Positions 16,179 to 24,112 of a stretch of 38,833 nucleotides of DNA are shown in pieces. Source of the DNA: an uncultured Sphingobacterium sp. (lineage in GTDB: Bacteria; Bacteroidota; Bacteroidia; Sphingobacteriales; Sphingobacteriaceae). The stretch spans positions 1-38,833 of the forward strand of contig CANRHE010000007.1 of NCBI GenBank assembly GCA_947630335.1, read 5' to 3'. The notes below the pieces were generated by a model that had not been told where the DNA came from, ran no database searches, and saw nothing but the letters and a program-made list of their open reading frames with translations. Every line of letters begins with the position of its first letter. Position 1 is the first letter of the stretch. Both the position numbers and the translations under genes were made by a program.

Positions 16179-16847
16179 TTATTTATCCTCAGTGTTAATA
16201 ACTTTTGTTTTGTGAGTTTGTTCGAAATATTTGCAAAAGTATGTAATTGCACATTCCTCACATTTTGGTTTTCTTGCTAGGCATACATATCGACCATGTA
16301 GGATGAGCCAATGATGCGCTATTTTAATGGTATCTTGTGGCAGGTATTTGACGAGTTGTTTTTCAACGGCTAATGGTGTTGTGGCTCTTGTAGTTAAACC
16401 TAATCTATTACTTACCCTAAATACATGAGTGTCTACGGCCATAGCAGGGTTGTCATAGACTACTGATGAGATTACATTTGCTGTCTTTCTGCCTACACCA
16501 GGTAGTTTTACTAAATCTTCAATTTTCTCCGGTACTATCCCTTGGAATTCACTGAGTAACTTTTGAGCCATACCAACTAAATGCTTTGCTTTATTATTTG
16601 GGTAGCTAACAGATCGAATATAGGTAAATACTTCTTCAACTGAACTTTCAGCTAAAGATTCTGGTGTAGGATATCGAGTGAATAGGGCAGGTGTTATTTG
16701 ATTGATACGTTTGTCTGTACATTGAGCAGATAAGATAACTGCGATTAATAACTCAAATGGGTTATTATAATTCAATTCAGTCTTAGCGTCTGGACTATGA
16801 GTTGAAAAGTATTCTACGAATGCTTTGTATCTTTCTTTTTTTAACAT
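16179..16847 (-). CDS. nth: Endonuclease III (DNA glycosylase/AP lyase)
   Basis: 222 residues. It removes oxidised pyrimidines and cuts the resulting abasic site. The helix-hairpin-helix LPGVGRKTANV carries the catalytic Lys121, Asp139 lies in VDTHVFRVSNRLGL, and the C-terminal [4Fe-4S] loop has C189, C196, C199 and C205 spaced C-X6-C-X2-C-X5-C as in E. coli Nth. The start at 16847 gives an N-terminus aligned with the family (KTELNYNNPFELLIAVILSAQ). A TAnnTTTG element ends just 4 bases before the ATG, so the mRNA may lack a leader. The gap to recA (110 bases) contains the recA promoter, so the genes need not be co-transcribed. Confidence 0.95.
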   Translation of the reverse strand: MLKKERYKAFVEYFSTHSPDAKTELNYNNPFELLIAVILSAQCTDKRINQITPALFTRYPTPESLAESSVEEVFTYIRSVSYPNNKAKHLVGMAQKLLSEFQGIVPEKIEDLVKLPGVGRKTANVISSVVYDNPAMAVDTHVFRVSNRLGLTTRATTPLAVEKQLVKYLPQDTIKIAHHWLILHGRYVCLARKPKCEECAITYFCKYFEQTHKTKVINTEDK

Positions 16848-16851
16848 GTCC

Positions 16852-16859
16852 CAAAGATA
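16852..16859 (-). promoter_or_regulatory. TAnnTTTG element 4 bases before the nth ATG
   Basis: The complement reads TATCTTTG, an exact -7 consensus match, followed by GGAC and then the ATG of nth. The -33 region is not clear. If used, transcription would begin at about the start codon. Confidence 0.5.
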
Positions 16860-16958
16860 AGTATTCCTATTAGTGTACTAAAATAAGTTATAAGGCATTC
16901 AATATTATTAAGTTATTTTTTTAAGTACGAAAGTATTAAAAAATTACTTTATGGTTTC

Positions 16959-16989
16959 TTGTTTTTATAAATTATAGTATTTATCTTTG
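16959..16989 (+). promoter_or_regulatory. tRNA-Asn promoter (TTG - 20 - TATCTTTG)
   Basis: TTG at 16959-16961 and TATCTTTG at 16982-16989 are separated by exactly 20 bases, the Bacteroidota arrangement. The tRNA begins 37 bases after the element. Confidence 0.7.
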
Positions 16990-17025
16990 TGTCGCTTTGG
17001 AAGAGATTCTTTATTGCGAAGATGA

Positions 17026-17099
17026 TCCTGAATAGCTCAGTTGGTTAGAGCATCTGACTGTTAATCAGAGGGTCGCTGGTTCGAGCCCAGCTTCAGGAG
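17026..17099 (+). tRNA. tRNA-Asn (anticodon GTT)
   Basis: A full cloverleaf can be folded. Acceptor TCCTGAA (17026-17032) pairs with TTCAGGA (17092-17098) and G is the discriminator base. The D-stem is GCTC/GAGC, the anticodon stem TCTGA/TCAGA with loop CTGTTAA and anticodon GTT at 17060-17062, and the T-stem GCTGG/CCAGC with loop TTCGAGC. The 3' CCA is not encoded (sequence continues GCAAC), so it must be added by nucleotidyltransferase. It is a single tRNA with its own promoter and terminator. Confidence 0.97.
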
Positions 17100-17107
17100 C
17101 AACTGCT

Positions 17108-17130
17108 AAAACCGGCTTACAGCCGGTTTT
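17108..17130 (+). terminator. Terminator after tRNA-Asn
   Basis: AAAACCGGCT and AGCCGGTTTT form a 10-bp GC-rich stem with a 3-base loop, followed by T's, 8 bases after the tRNA. Confidence 0.9.
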
Positions 17131-17165
17131 TTCATTTATAATGATTTCATAATTAAAATGTTATT

Positions 17166-18083
17166 ATGAGTTTAGTGATAGTAGGTACGGCGGCATTTGA
17201 TGCAATCGAAACACCTTTTGGAAAAACAGATAAAATTTTAGGAGGTGCTGTAGTCTATGCTGGGTTGTCCGCATCTTACCTATATAATGATGTAAAACTT
17301 ATCAGCGTGGTAGGTGGAGATTTTGATGACAATCTGGATCTCTTAAAAAGTAAAAATCTTGATGTATCAGGTATTGAAGTTGAACGAGAAGGGAAATCCT
17401 TTTTTTGGTCAGGTCGATACCATACGGATATGAATAGTCGGGATACGCTTGCGACTGATTTAAATGTTTTAGCTGATTTTGATCCTAAAATTCCAGAATC
17501 CTATCAAGATTGTGAGTATCTACTATTAGGGAATTTGACGCCTATCATACAACTTACAGTATTAGATCGTTTGAAACATACTCCTAAATTAGTAGTCTTG
17601 GATACGATGAACTACTGGATGGATATCGCTATGGATGATCTAAAAGTTGTACTTCAAAGAGTGGATGTTCTTACTATTAATGATTCCGAAGCTAGACAAT
17701 TATCGGGAGAGTATTCTTTGGTAAAGGCTGCTAACAAAATTTTAGGGATGGGCCCGCGGTACTTGATTATCAAGAAAGGAGAACATGGGTCTTTACTGTT
17801 TGGTGATGGTCAAGTTTTTTCGGCACCTGCTTTACCATTGGCGGATGTTTTTGATCCTACTGGAGCGGGAGATACTTTTGCAGGAGGTTTTATTGGATAC
17901 CTAGCAAAAGTTGGTTCGATTAATTTTGCAAATATTAAGAATGCGATTATATATGGAGCAGCATTAGCTTCCTTTTGTGTAGAGGCATTTGGTACGGAAC
18001 GTTTACAAAATCTTACAGATTTGGAAATAACAAATAGAATTAAAGAATTTGTTAATTTGGCGAGATTTGATATTAGCGAATAA
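17166..18083 (+). CDS. PfkB-family carbohydrate/nucleoside kinase
   Basis: 305 residues of the ribokinase fold. The C-terminal PfkB signature DPTGAGDTFAGG (230-241) contains the catalytic base D236 and the anion hole; the N-terminal half has LGGAVVYAGLSASYL and VSVVGGDF-like strands (ISVVGGDFDD) where the sugar binds. The substrate is not clear: the family phosphorylates ribose, fructose, adenosine, tagatose and others, and the region around GRYHTDMNSRDT is not one I can assign. It is cytoplasmic. It lies downstream of the tRNA terminator and no clear promoter of its own was seen. The stop codon is inside a hairpin shared with the convergent cytochrome b5-like gene. Confidence 0.85.
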   Translation: MSLVIVGTAAFDAIETPFGKTDKILGGAVVYAGLSASYLYNDVKLISVVGGDFDDNLDLLKSKNLDVSGIEVEREGKSFFWSGRYHTDMNSRDTLATDLNVLADFDPKIPESYQDCEYLLLGNLTPIIQLTVLDRLKHTPKLVVLDTMNYWMDIAMDDLKVVLQRVDVLTINDSEARQLSGEYSLVKAANKILGMGPRYLIIKKGEHGSLLFGDGQVFSAPALPLADVFDPTGAGDTFAGGFIGYLAKVGSINFANIKNAIIYGAALASFCVEAFGTERLQNLTDLEITNRIKEFVNLARFDISE

Positions 18084-18099
18084 TTCGCTAATATCAAAT
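18065..18099. terminator. Bidirectional hairpin between convergent genes
   Basis: A 17-bp perfect inverted repeat (18065-18081 with 18083-18099) contains the stop codon of the PfkB gene and reaches the stop of the b5-like gene. In practice the loop would open to a few bases. The T-tracts are weak, so termination efficiency is uncertain. Confidence 0.7.
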
Positions 18100-18347
18100 T
18101 AAATAAGCTGGCCTACAATTATAAATTTTTTGAATACCGATGAACTGTGTGGAGCGTCTATCAACTCTTCCGTCAAGTCTTGCCCTGCCCAATGTTCATA
18201 ATGTTTCCCATTTTTCCATAACCTACTTTCGGTAACATCATAGATTATTCCTTGATATGCTACCCAAATAGAGGGCTTATCTTGTCCATTTCGTAATGCT
18301 AATTGAGATTTGGTGAATTGTGGGAGATCATTATTATTCATTCTCAA
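18099..18347 (-). CDS. Cytochrome b5-like haem/steroid-binding domain protein
   Basis: 82 residues, one compact cytochrome b5-like domain without a signal peptide or membrane segment. The family pattern is visible: FTKSQLALRNGQDKPSIWVAYQGIIYDVT, then HYEHWAGQDLTEEL and APHSS, ending in IVGQLI. His52 (EHWAGQD) and His67 (APHSS) sit where the two haem ligands of b5 lie. Bacterial relatives are small proteins of unknown role, closer to the MAPR type. It starts 13 bases after the sigma-factor gene on the same strand, so the two are probably co-transcribed. Fold call is good; haem binding and role are inferred. Confidence 0.78.
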   Translation of the reverse strand: MRMNNNDLPQFTKSQLALRNGQDKPSIWVAYQGIIYDVTESRLWKNGKHYEHWAGQDLTEELIDAPHSSSVFKKFIIVGQLI

Positions 18348-18360
18348 AAACTGTAAAGTA

Positions 18361-18864
18361 CTATCTATAACAAGATAAAGTTTTTTTCATAGCTTTTCTT
18401 GCGACATGTATTCTTGTCTTAACTGTCCCAATTGGAATGTTTAATTCTTCTGAAATTTCGTGATATTTATAACCTTCAAAATACATTGTAAATGGTGTAT
18501 AATAATCTTTAGATAGATTACCTAAGGCTATATTAATGTCTTCCATAATAAATTTGTTGACCCCCATATTTTTAGAAGATGAGTTTACTAAATTAGCATG
18601 TGATATTTCCTCTTCTTTGGTGATCAAGCTATTAGTTTTACTTGTACGTCTATAATTATTAATGAATGTATTTTTCATGATGGTGTACAACCATCCTTTT
18701 AGATTGGTTCCTTCGCGGAAGTTTTTGAAATAAGTAATAGCTTTTAGTATGGTTTCTTGTACTAAATCATTAGCATCTTCATTGTCTCTGGTGAAGTTAC
18801 GTGCATAAGACTTTAAAGAATCAGAGTGCTGGATTACTAAAGAGTTGAATTCAAGTTTGTTCAT
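18361..18864 (-). CDS. ECF-type RNA polymerase sigma factor
   Basis: 167 residues with sigma region 2 (ARNFTRDNEDANDLVQETIL and LKGWLYTIMKNTFIN, for core binding and -10 recognition) and sigma region 4 (FTMYFEGYKYHEISEELNIPIGTVKTRIHVARKAM, helix-turn-helix). Regions 1 and 3 are absent, as in ECF factors. No anti-sigma gene or transmembrane partner lies beside it; the next gene is the b5-like protein. Bacteroidota carry ECF factors without an adjacent anti-sigma, so control may be transcriptional or by a distant partner. The target promoters are not known. A 247-bp region upstream, between this gene and murB, holds nothing I can identify. Confidence 0.92.
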   Translation of the reverse strand: MNKLEFNSLVIQHSDSLKSYARNFTRDNEDANDLVQETILKAITYFKNFREGTNLKGWLYTIMKNTFINNYRRTSKTNSLITKEEEISHANLVNSSSKNMGVNKFIMEDINIALGNLSKDYYTPFTMYFEGYKYHEISEELNIPIGTVKTRIHVARKAMKKTLSCYR

Positions 18865-19111
18865 AGCGGTGTTTTTTAAAGTTTATATTCTAATTACTAA
18901 AGAAAATATATTCTGTTAACTCTGTGATGTTTTTATTCTCATTTAAAATGAACTTTTTTGTCGAAAAATTGTATCGTCAATCTTAACTACGCAAACACCG
19001 TGCTAATTTTTGATTTTAGATAGATTTAATGATAAAAATGTTAAAAAATGTGAAGATTTATTATTTCTTAATAAGAATAGTTTGATTTTCAACAGAATAT
19101 ATTTTCTGATT

Positions 19112-20116
19112 TTATAAAATATTAACTTCTCTCTCTAATATTACTTGGAATTTTGCGTTCACATCATCGATGATTTGTTCAGAAACTTTGAAGATTTCTT
19201 TTCCTGTAGCTTGGCCAGTATTGGTAATTACAAGTGCTTGATTATTCCAAATTTTCACATCTCCAACACTCTTACCTTTCCAGCCACATTTCTCTATTAG
19301 CCATCCTGCCGCTAGTTTGAAGGTATTGTTGATGAAAGGATAATAGACTATAGTTGGGAAGTCCTCTTTCAGAGTAACTAATTTATCGTGACTAACTACG
19401 GGGTTCTTAAAAAATGAACCGGCATTACCAATGGTTTTTGGATCGGGTAATTTTTGGACGCGAATAAAAGACACTACTTCTGCAATATCTTTAATAGTGG
19501 GTGAGGTAATGTTTCTATTTAAAAGCTCGGTTTCGATCGCACCATAGCTCGTGTTTATTTTATTATCAATTCGAAGCTTGTAAGTAACCGATAGAATAAT
19601 AAAGCGACCTTTAAATTTTGTTTTAAATATGCTGTCTCTGTAGGTGAAGCTACATTCTTGATTGGTAAAAGTCTTGAGTTCGCCCGTATAGGTGTCGAAT
19701 GCACGACAGGTGTAGAAAAAATCCATTAACTCAGCACCATAGGCTCCTATATTTTGAACTGGGGAGGCACCCACTGAGCCTGGTATCAGCGCCATATTCT
19801 CCAATCCAGGAAAATTACGATCTATACAATACCAAACGAGATCATTCCAAACTTCTCCAGCTGCTGCAGTGATGAAGATATTGCTTCCTTCAATAAAATG
19901 TTGAATTCCTTTATTGTTGATTTTTAGAATCGTTCCCTCAAAATCCTGTGTAAATAATACATTACTTCCACCACCAAGTACAAAGAACTCTTGTTGAAAT
20001 ACACCTTGAATAAAAAATGTATTTAAATCTTGTTCGTTATTTATTTCTATAAAGTTTCTTGCTGATGCATCGACCCCAAAGGTGTTGTAGGTTTTTAACG
20101 AGATATGATGTTGCAT
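19112..20116 (-). CDS. murB: UDP-N-acetylmuramate dehydrogenase
   Basis: 334 residues, the E. coli-like (type I) length. It reduces UDP-GlcNAc-enolpyruvate to UDP-MurNAc with NADPH and FAD, an essential cytoplasmic step of peptidoglycan synthesis. The FAD-binding segment VLGGGSNVLF and IPGSVGASPVQNIGAYG are intact. The catalytic Ser is in GNAGSFFKNPVV, the Arg in FTYRDSIFK, and the C-terminal Glu in LEREVNIL. The gene is divergent from the TetR regulator over a 125-bp region and is transcribed alone. Confidence 0.96.
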   Translation of the reverse strand: MQHHISLKTYNTFGVDASARNFIEINNEQDLNTFFIQGVFQQEFFVLGGGSNVLFTQDFEGTILKINNKGIQHFIEGSNIFITAAAGEVWNDLVWYCIDRNFPGLENMALIPGSVGASPVQNIGAYGAELMDFFYTCRAFDTYTGELKTFTNQECSFTYRDSIFKTKFKGRFIILSVTYKLRIDNKINTSYGAIETELLNRNITSPTIKDIAEVVSFIRVQKLPDPKTIGNAGSFFKNPVVSHDKLVTLKEDFPTIVYYPFINNTFKLAAGWLIEKCGWKGKSVGDVKIWNNQALVITNTGQATGKEIFKVSEQIIDDVNAKFQVILEREVNIL

Positions 20117-20164
20117 TTTAAAAGGAGCTTACTTTTTGACTTTTGCTTTTAAAAAATCAAAGTG

Positions 20165-20202
20165 TTATCTTTAATGTTGAGTTGTTACAGCTGTAAAGAT
20201 AA
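20165..20202. promoter_or_regulatory. Inverted repeats between murB and the TetR gene (possible operator)
   Basis: TTACAGCTGTAA (20185-20196) is a perfect 12-bp palindrome. TTATCTTTA (20165-20173) and TAAAGATAA (20194-20202) form a second, wider inverted pair that also resembles two -7 elements pointing outward. The position just upstream of tetR would suit autoregulation. No binding data can be inferred. Confidence 0.4.
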
Positions 20203-20241
20203 GACAAAGCAATTATTAAGAACGAAAATATTTTATATACT

Positions 20242-20856
20242 ATGCCCAAAAGTGTTGATACAAAACGGAATCAAATTTTAGAGATCGCAAAGCGTAGATT
20301 TGCTCATTACGGATTAGCAAAAACTACTATGGCTGAAATCGCAAAAGATTTAGCTTTTTCGAAGGCTCTATTGTACTATTATTTTCCGGATAAAAATAGT
20401 CTATATATGGCAGTTATAGAAGATGTTATGGAAGAGGTGGATGAAGAGATAAATGCACTAATAAAATCAATAACAGATGTTAAAAAAGCTATTTTCATTA
20501 TTTTAGAAAAAAGAATAGAGTTCGCAAGAAGATATTTTTATATCATTGAATATACTTTGTTATTCCGTAAAGAAGTACCTTCAGAAGTTGATTTATTATT
20601 GATGCAGTCTATAGAAAGGCAAAAGATACTTTTGAAATCTATTTTAGATCGAGGTGTAGAGCATGGTCATTTGAAAAATATTGATACAGATGAAACCGCA
20701 AATATCTTTCTTAATGCTTGTATGGGGATGAGATTGATCGTTATGAAGGATTTGAAAAGCTACTTTATCCCCAAAATAGAAGAGTTTGAAGCAATCTTAG
20801 ATCTACAAAAAAAATTAGCCACGATATTTATCGATGGTCTTAAGATAGATCATTAG
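20242..20856 (+). CDS. TetR/AcrR family transcriptional regulator
   Basis: 204 residues. The N-terminal DNA-binding domain (about 8-55) has the family layout ILEIAKRRFAHYGLAKTTMAEIAKDLAFSKALLYYYFPDKNSLY. The remaining 150 residues are helical, as in ligand-binding TetR domains, without a recognisable ligand class. It reads toward the YpdA-FUSC gene pair and overlaps the 3' end of ypdA by 17 bases. Regulation of that pair or of murB is possible but not shown. A palindrome 46 bases upstream is a candidate operator. Confidence 0.9.
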   Translation: MPKSVDTKRNQILEIAKRRFAHYGLAKTTMAEIAKDLAFSKALLYYYFPDKNSLYMAVIEDVMEEVDEEINALIKSITDVKKAIFIILEKRIEFARRYFYIIEYTLLFRKEVPSEVDLLLMQSIERQKILLKSILDRGVEHGHLKNIDTDETANIFLNACMGMRLIVMKDLKSYFIPKIEEFEAILDLQKKLATIFIDGLKIDH

Positions 20857-21817
20857 AAATTATATTTTGGATGATTAAATTTGCATGAATCCTGGAATTT
20901 TCAATGAACCACTGATGTGTATTTAATCCACCACATACTACTCCTGCTAAATACATATTAGGTATGTTTGACTCCATAGTATTAGGATTGTAGCTAGGTA
21001 TCATTGCATTTTTATAATCTAATTCTATTCCGAAACTTTCTAACAGCTTGAAGTTTGGCTTGTATCCGGTTAAGGCTAAAACAAAATCATTAGGAATAGT
21101 AATTATTCCATTAGGAGTTTTGATTGTGGCACTTTCCTCCTGTATTTCCATCAGATTACTATGGTAATAAACGTCGATTTCACCTTCTGCTATTCTATTT
21201 TCTATGTCTGGTTTTACCCAATATTTTACTCTCGGACTAATTTCATTTGAACGTATAACGAGGGTTACCTTCGCGCCCTTACGATAAGTTTCTAATGCCG
21301 CATCAATTGAAGAATTACTTGCTCCTACTACAATGACGTGTTGATTGGCGTAATAATGAGGGTCATTGTAATAGTGACTAACTTTAGGTAAATTTTCTCC
21401 TGGTATATTTAATGAAATTGGACAGTCATAAAAACCAGTTGAAACTATTACATTTTTTGCTTGATATTCTTTTTTTGAGGTGATTACCGTAAATATACCC
21501 TTATGCTTTTTACACGATAATACCGTTTCAAATAGTTGACTATTGATATTGAATTTATTATGTACTCGTCTATAATACTCTAATGCTTCTGCACGCTTAG
21601 GTTTAGGGTTTGTGGTGACGAATGGCATTTCTCCAATTTCTAGTTTTTCCGACGTGGAGAAAAATGTCATGTTTATTGGGTAATTATATAGTGAATTAAC
21701 AAGACAACCCTTTTCAATAACTAAGTAAGTTAAATTATTTTTTTTAGCTTCTATTGCACACGCAATCCCTATTGGTCCGGCGCCAATAATTATTATATCG
21801 TAAATCTGATTACTCAT
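20840..21817 (-). CDS. ypdA: YpdA-like bacillithiol disulfide reductase-type flavoprotein
   Basis: 325 residues, thioredoxin-reductase-like fold with two nucleotide sites: IIIGAGPIGIACAIEA (FAD) near the start and VIVVGASNSSIDAALETYRKG (NADPH) near 175. It lacks the CxxC redox pair of thioredoxin reductase. N-terminal NYPINMTFFSTSEKLEIG and the C-terminal AGVVCGGLNTHQWFIENSRIHA are typical of YpdA (Bdr), which reduces oxidised bacillithiol in Firmicutes and is also annotated in Bacteroidota. No bacillithiol synthesis gene (bshA/B/C) is in the window. The start codon overlaps the end of the FUSC gene by 8 bases, so the two form an operon. Family call is good; the substrate in this organism is inferred. 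Confidence 0.82.
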   Translation of the reverse strand: MSNQIYDIIIIGAGPIGIACAIEAKKNNLTYLVIEKGCLVNSLYNYPINMTFFSTSEKLEIGEMPFVTTNPKPKRAEALEYYRRVHNKFNINSQLFETVLSCKKHKGIFTVITSKKEYQAKNVIVSTGFYDCPISLNIPGENLPKVSHYYNDPHYYANQHVIVVGASNSSIDAALETYRKGAKVTLVIRSNEISPRVKYWVKPDIENRIAEGEIDVYYHSNLMEIQEESATIKTPNGIITIPNDFVLALTGYKPNFKLLESFGIELDYKNAMIPSYNPNTMESNIPNMYLAGVVCGGLNTHQWFIENSRIHANLIIQNIISNDLS

Positions 21818-23993
21818 TTATCGTTTTCTTACTTCGTTCTAACTCTCTACTTTTTGACTCCAAGTCATTCATTACTTTCTGGATATCAGTCGTTATTTTA
21901 TACAAAAACTGAAGTTGATCAGTTATTAATTTTGAATCATCCGTAGTCACTTCTTGTAATTCAAATTTAACTATTTCGGGGGCTTTAACAAAATGCAATT
22001 CTGTATCTGGCGACTCCATAGAAATGATTAGTTTCTCAAGAATATGTAATGATTTGTATAGTAATTTTAAGTGTGAATTATCAAAGTGATTCACATCGGC
22101 AACTCTCAACTGTGTAATTAGCGTCGCAGAATAGGAAGAAAATATATGGTTAAGAATTACAAATCTATTAACCTCTTTTGTTATTTTTTGTCGCCATTTG
22201 GGCTCTGTTAATAGCCTTTGAAAAGTAGAACCCATATTGGCAGAAGCAATATATACTTCTTTACGGGCAAGTTTATATTCGGTGATATCTAATTTGTTCT
22301 TGGATAATAATGAAATTGCCTGAGCTAAATATTGATAATTAGCTATAAGTAGATTTCTTATGTTTGATTTTATTTGTAAACTTTCCCAGTTTGGGAAAAT
22401 GATATAACTCGATAAAAACGCTATAGATCCACCGATAAAAGTATCTAATATTCTTAATTTGGCCATTTCCATAGTATTATTTCCTGTAAAACTCAGCATA
22501 ATTAAGACGTATGGCGTCATGAAAATTACTGCCATAATATAATTCACGCGGAATAAACTGTAGGCAATTAAAAAAAAGAATACCAATATCACGAAACGAG
22601 CGGAAGGATCAGGTATAGTGAATAATATTATACCACCAATTACACCTCCGATTATAGTCCCCAATAAGCGTTGTAAATTTCGCTCTTTTGTTAAACCAAA
22701 ACCAGGTTTGATGATAACTAGAATAGTCAACAATATCCAAAAAAGACCTTGTTCTGTAATGTGGGTTAGGCTAAATATAAAATAAGATCCAGATAATACA
22801 ATAGCCATTCTCAAGGCATGACGAAATACTGTTGAATCTAAGCTAAGGTTATCTTTAAAACTTTGCCAGTTTAAGATATCTCGTTTTATAAATTTTTTAC
22901 TTTCGTCAATTTCTGTTTTCTCTGTATCTGCATCTTTAAATTGAGCATAGGTGAAAATATCGTTGAGATGCTTCACCATAGTTCTTATATTAATTATAAT
23001 TTTTTTTATTGGAATCGAATTACTATTATTCTCAGCATCATATTTGTCAATAGAATCCTTTAGAATCAGTATTTCTTCTTCAAATGCATAAATCGGAGTA
23101 GGTGCTTGATTTGCATTTATTTTATACCCAATATTATCAAGTTCGTGTGTTACCTTTAATAGTATACTTCTTATTTTGTCTAGTATATCTGAGGAGGCAT
23201 ACTTATCACGAATAGTTTCATAATCATAATGGGTGGTCATGCTTTGTTCAAATAAGTCAACGATATCATTAAATATCAATGTCAAGTACCGCCCTTCTTT
23301 TGTAGTGTCTTTGATCGATCTTTTACTTTGAAAAAGAATGTCCCGAATATTTTCTTGATCATTATTTATAATAACCTGTTGTTCAATTAATTTAATATAG
23401 TTTTCCTCTAAATCTGTGTTTACTTTATAAAAATTAGCTTTCAATCTAATGTACTCTGCTACATGTCTAATTGCTTCTGAAAGTTCTTGTTGAGCAAGAC
23501 GGTATGGTCGCACTTGCATGATAGAAAAGCTAACTGTTAGGTACCATATGGCGCCAATTATAAAATATAATAAGTAAATAACCTCGTTCTCGAGTGTGCT
23601 GAAATTATCGATATTAAATAACATCGTTAATACGCACATTGTGCCGATGGTCGCAGCCCTAGCATTAAAGACTGCTAGCATAGAAGATAAGAAGGATATC
23701 GTAGCAATAGTGATTGTCATTAGTACAAGTGAGCCATTAACTAATGATGTTATGATTATTGTTAATATGCATAATGCGGTACAATACAGCATACCTATTT
23801 TGCGGTGTCGAGGTGCGCCTGGTGTGTCTGATAGACCGATGACTAATGCTCCTAATGAAATCATGGTCCCCGTCTTGAACTCTCCAAAAATAGCGAAAAT
23901 AATTACTGGAATAATTGTACCAATCGTAATCCGTAATCCTTCAGCAAAATATTGGCTATAAAAAAAACTACTTATCTCTTTGGTTTTTTTCAT
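21810..23993 (-). CDS. FUSC-family inner-membrane protein (YccS/YhfK-like)
   Basis: 727 residues from the ATG at 23993; the ORF track begins 8 codons earlier at a TTG, which looks wrong because MKKTKEISSFFYSQYF gives a normal start. Two similar blocks of membrane helices (about residues 15-155 and 375-500) are each followed by a long charged helical cytoplasmic region. This is the duplicated FUSC layout related to YccS and to aromatic-acid efflux proteins such as AaeB. The sequence LQRLLGTIIGGVIGGIIL in the second block is the family hallmark. The substrate is unknown. It is encoded just upstream of and overlapping ypdA, so a stress or detoxification role is possible but speculative. Confidence 0.82.
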   Translation of the reverse strand: MKKTKEISSFFYSQYFAEGLRITIGTIIPVIIFAIFGEFKTGTMISLGALVIGLSDTPGAPRHRKIGMLYCTALCILTIIITSLVNGSLVLMTITIATISFLSSMLAVFNARAATIGTMCVLTMLFNIDNFSTLENEVIYLLYFIIGAIWYLTVSFSIMQVRPYRLAQQELSEAIRHVAEYIRLKANFYKVNTDLEENYIKLIEQQVIINNDQENIRDILFQSKRSIKDTTKEGRYLTLIFNDIVDLFEQSMTTHYDYETIRDKYASSDILDKIRSILLKVTHELDNIGYKINANQAPTPIYAFEEEILILKDSIDKYDAENNSNSIPIKKIIINIRTMVKHLNDIFTYAQFKDADTEKTEIDESKKFIKRDILNWQSFKDNLSLDSTVFRHALRMAIVLSGSYFIFSLTHITEQGLFWILLTILVIIKPGFGLTKERNLQRLLGTIIGGVIGGIILFTIPDPSARFVILVFFFLIAYSLFRVNYIMAVIFMTPYVLIMLSFTGNNTMEMAKLRILDTFIGGSIAFLSSYIIFPNWESLQIKSNIRNLLIANYQYLAQAISLLSKNKLDITEYKLARKEVYIASANMGSTFQRLLTEPKWRQKITKEVNRFVILNHIFSSYSATLITQLRVADVNHFDNSHLKLLYKSLHILEKLIISMESPDTELHFVKAPEIVKFELQEVTTDDSKLITDQLQFLYKITTDIQKVMNDLESKSRELERSKKTINE

Positions 23994-24073
23994 CTTAATT
24001 ATATCGTGTTTAGACAAAACAAAGGAACTGAAATATTTATAAATTATCTTAAGAAACAGATTAATTTACTGAT

Positions 24074-24112
24074 AAAAATAAAGGCTACCTAATTTTGGTA
24101 GCCTTTATTTTT
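24074..24112 (-). terminator. Rho-independent terminator of the DPP-IV gene
   Basis: A 16-bp perfect stem (24074-24089 with 24097-24112), 7-base loop and minus-strand T-run. The stem overlaps the stop codon of the peptidase gene by two bases. Confidence 0.9.
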
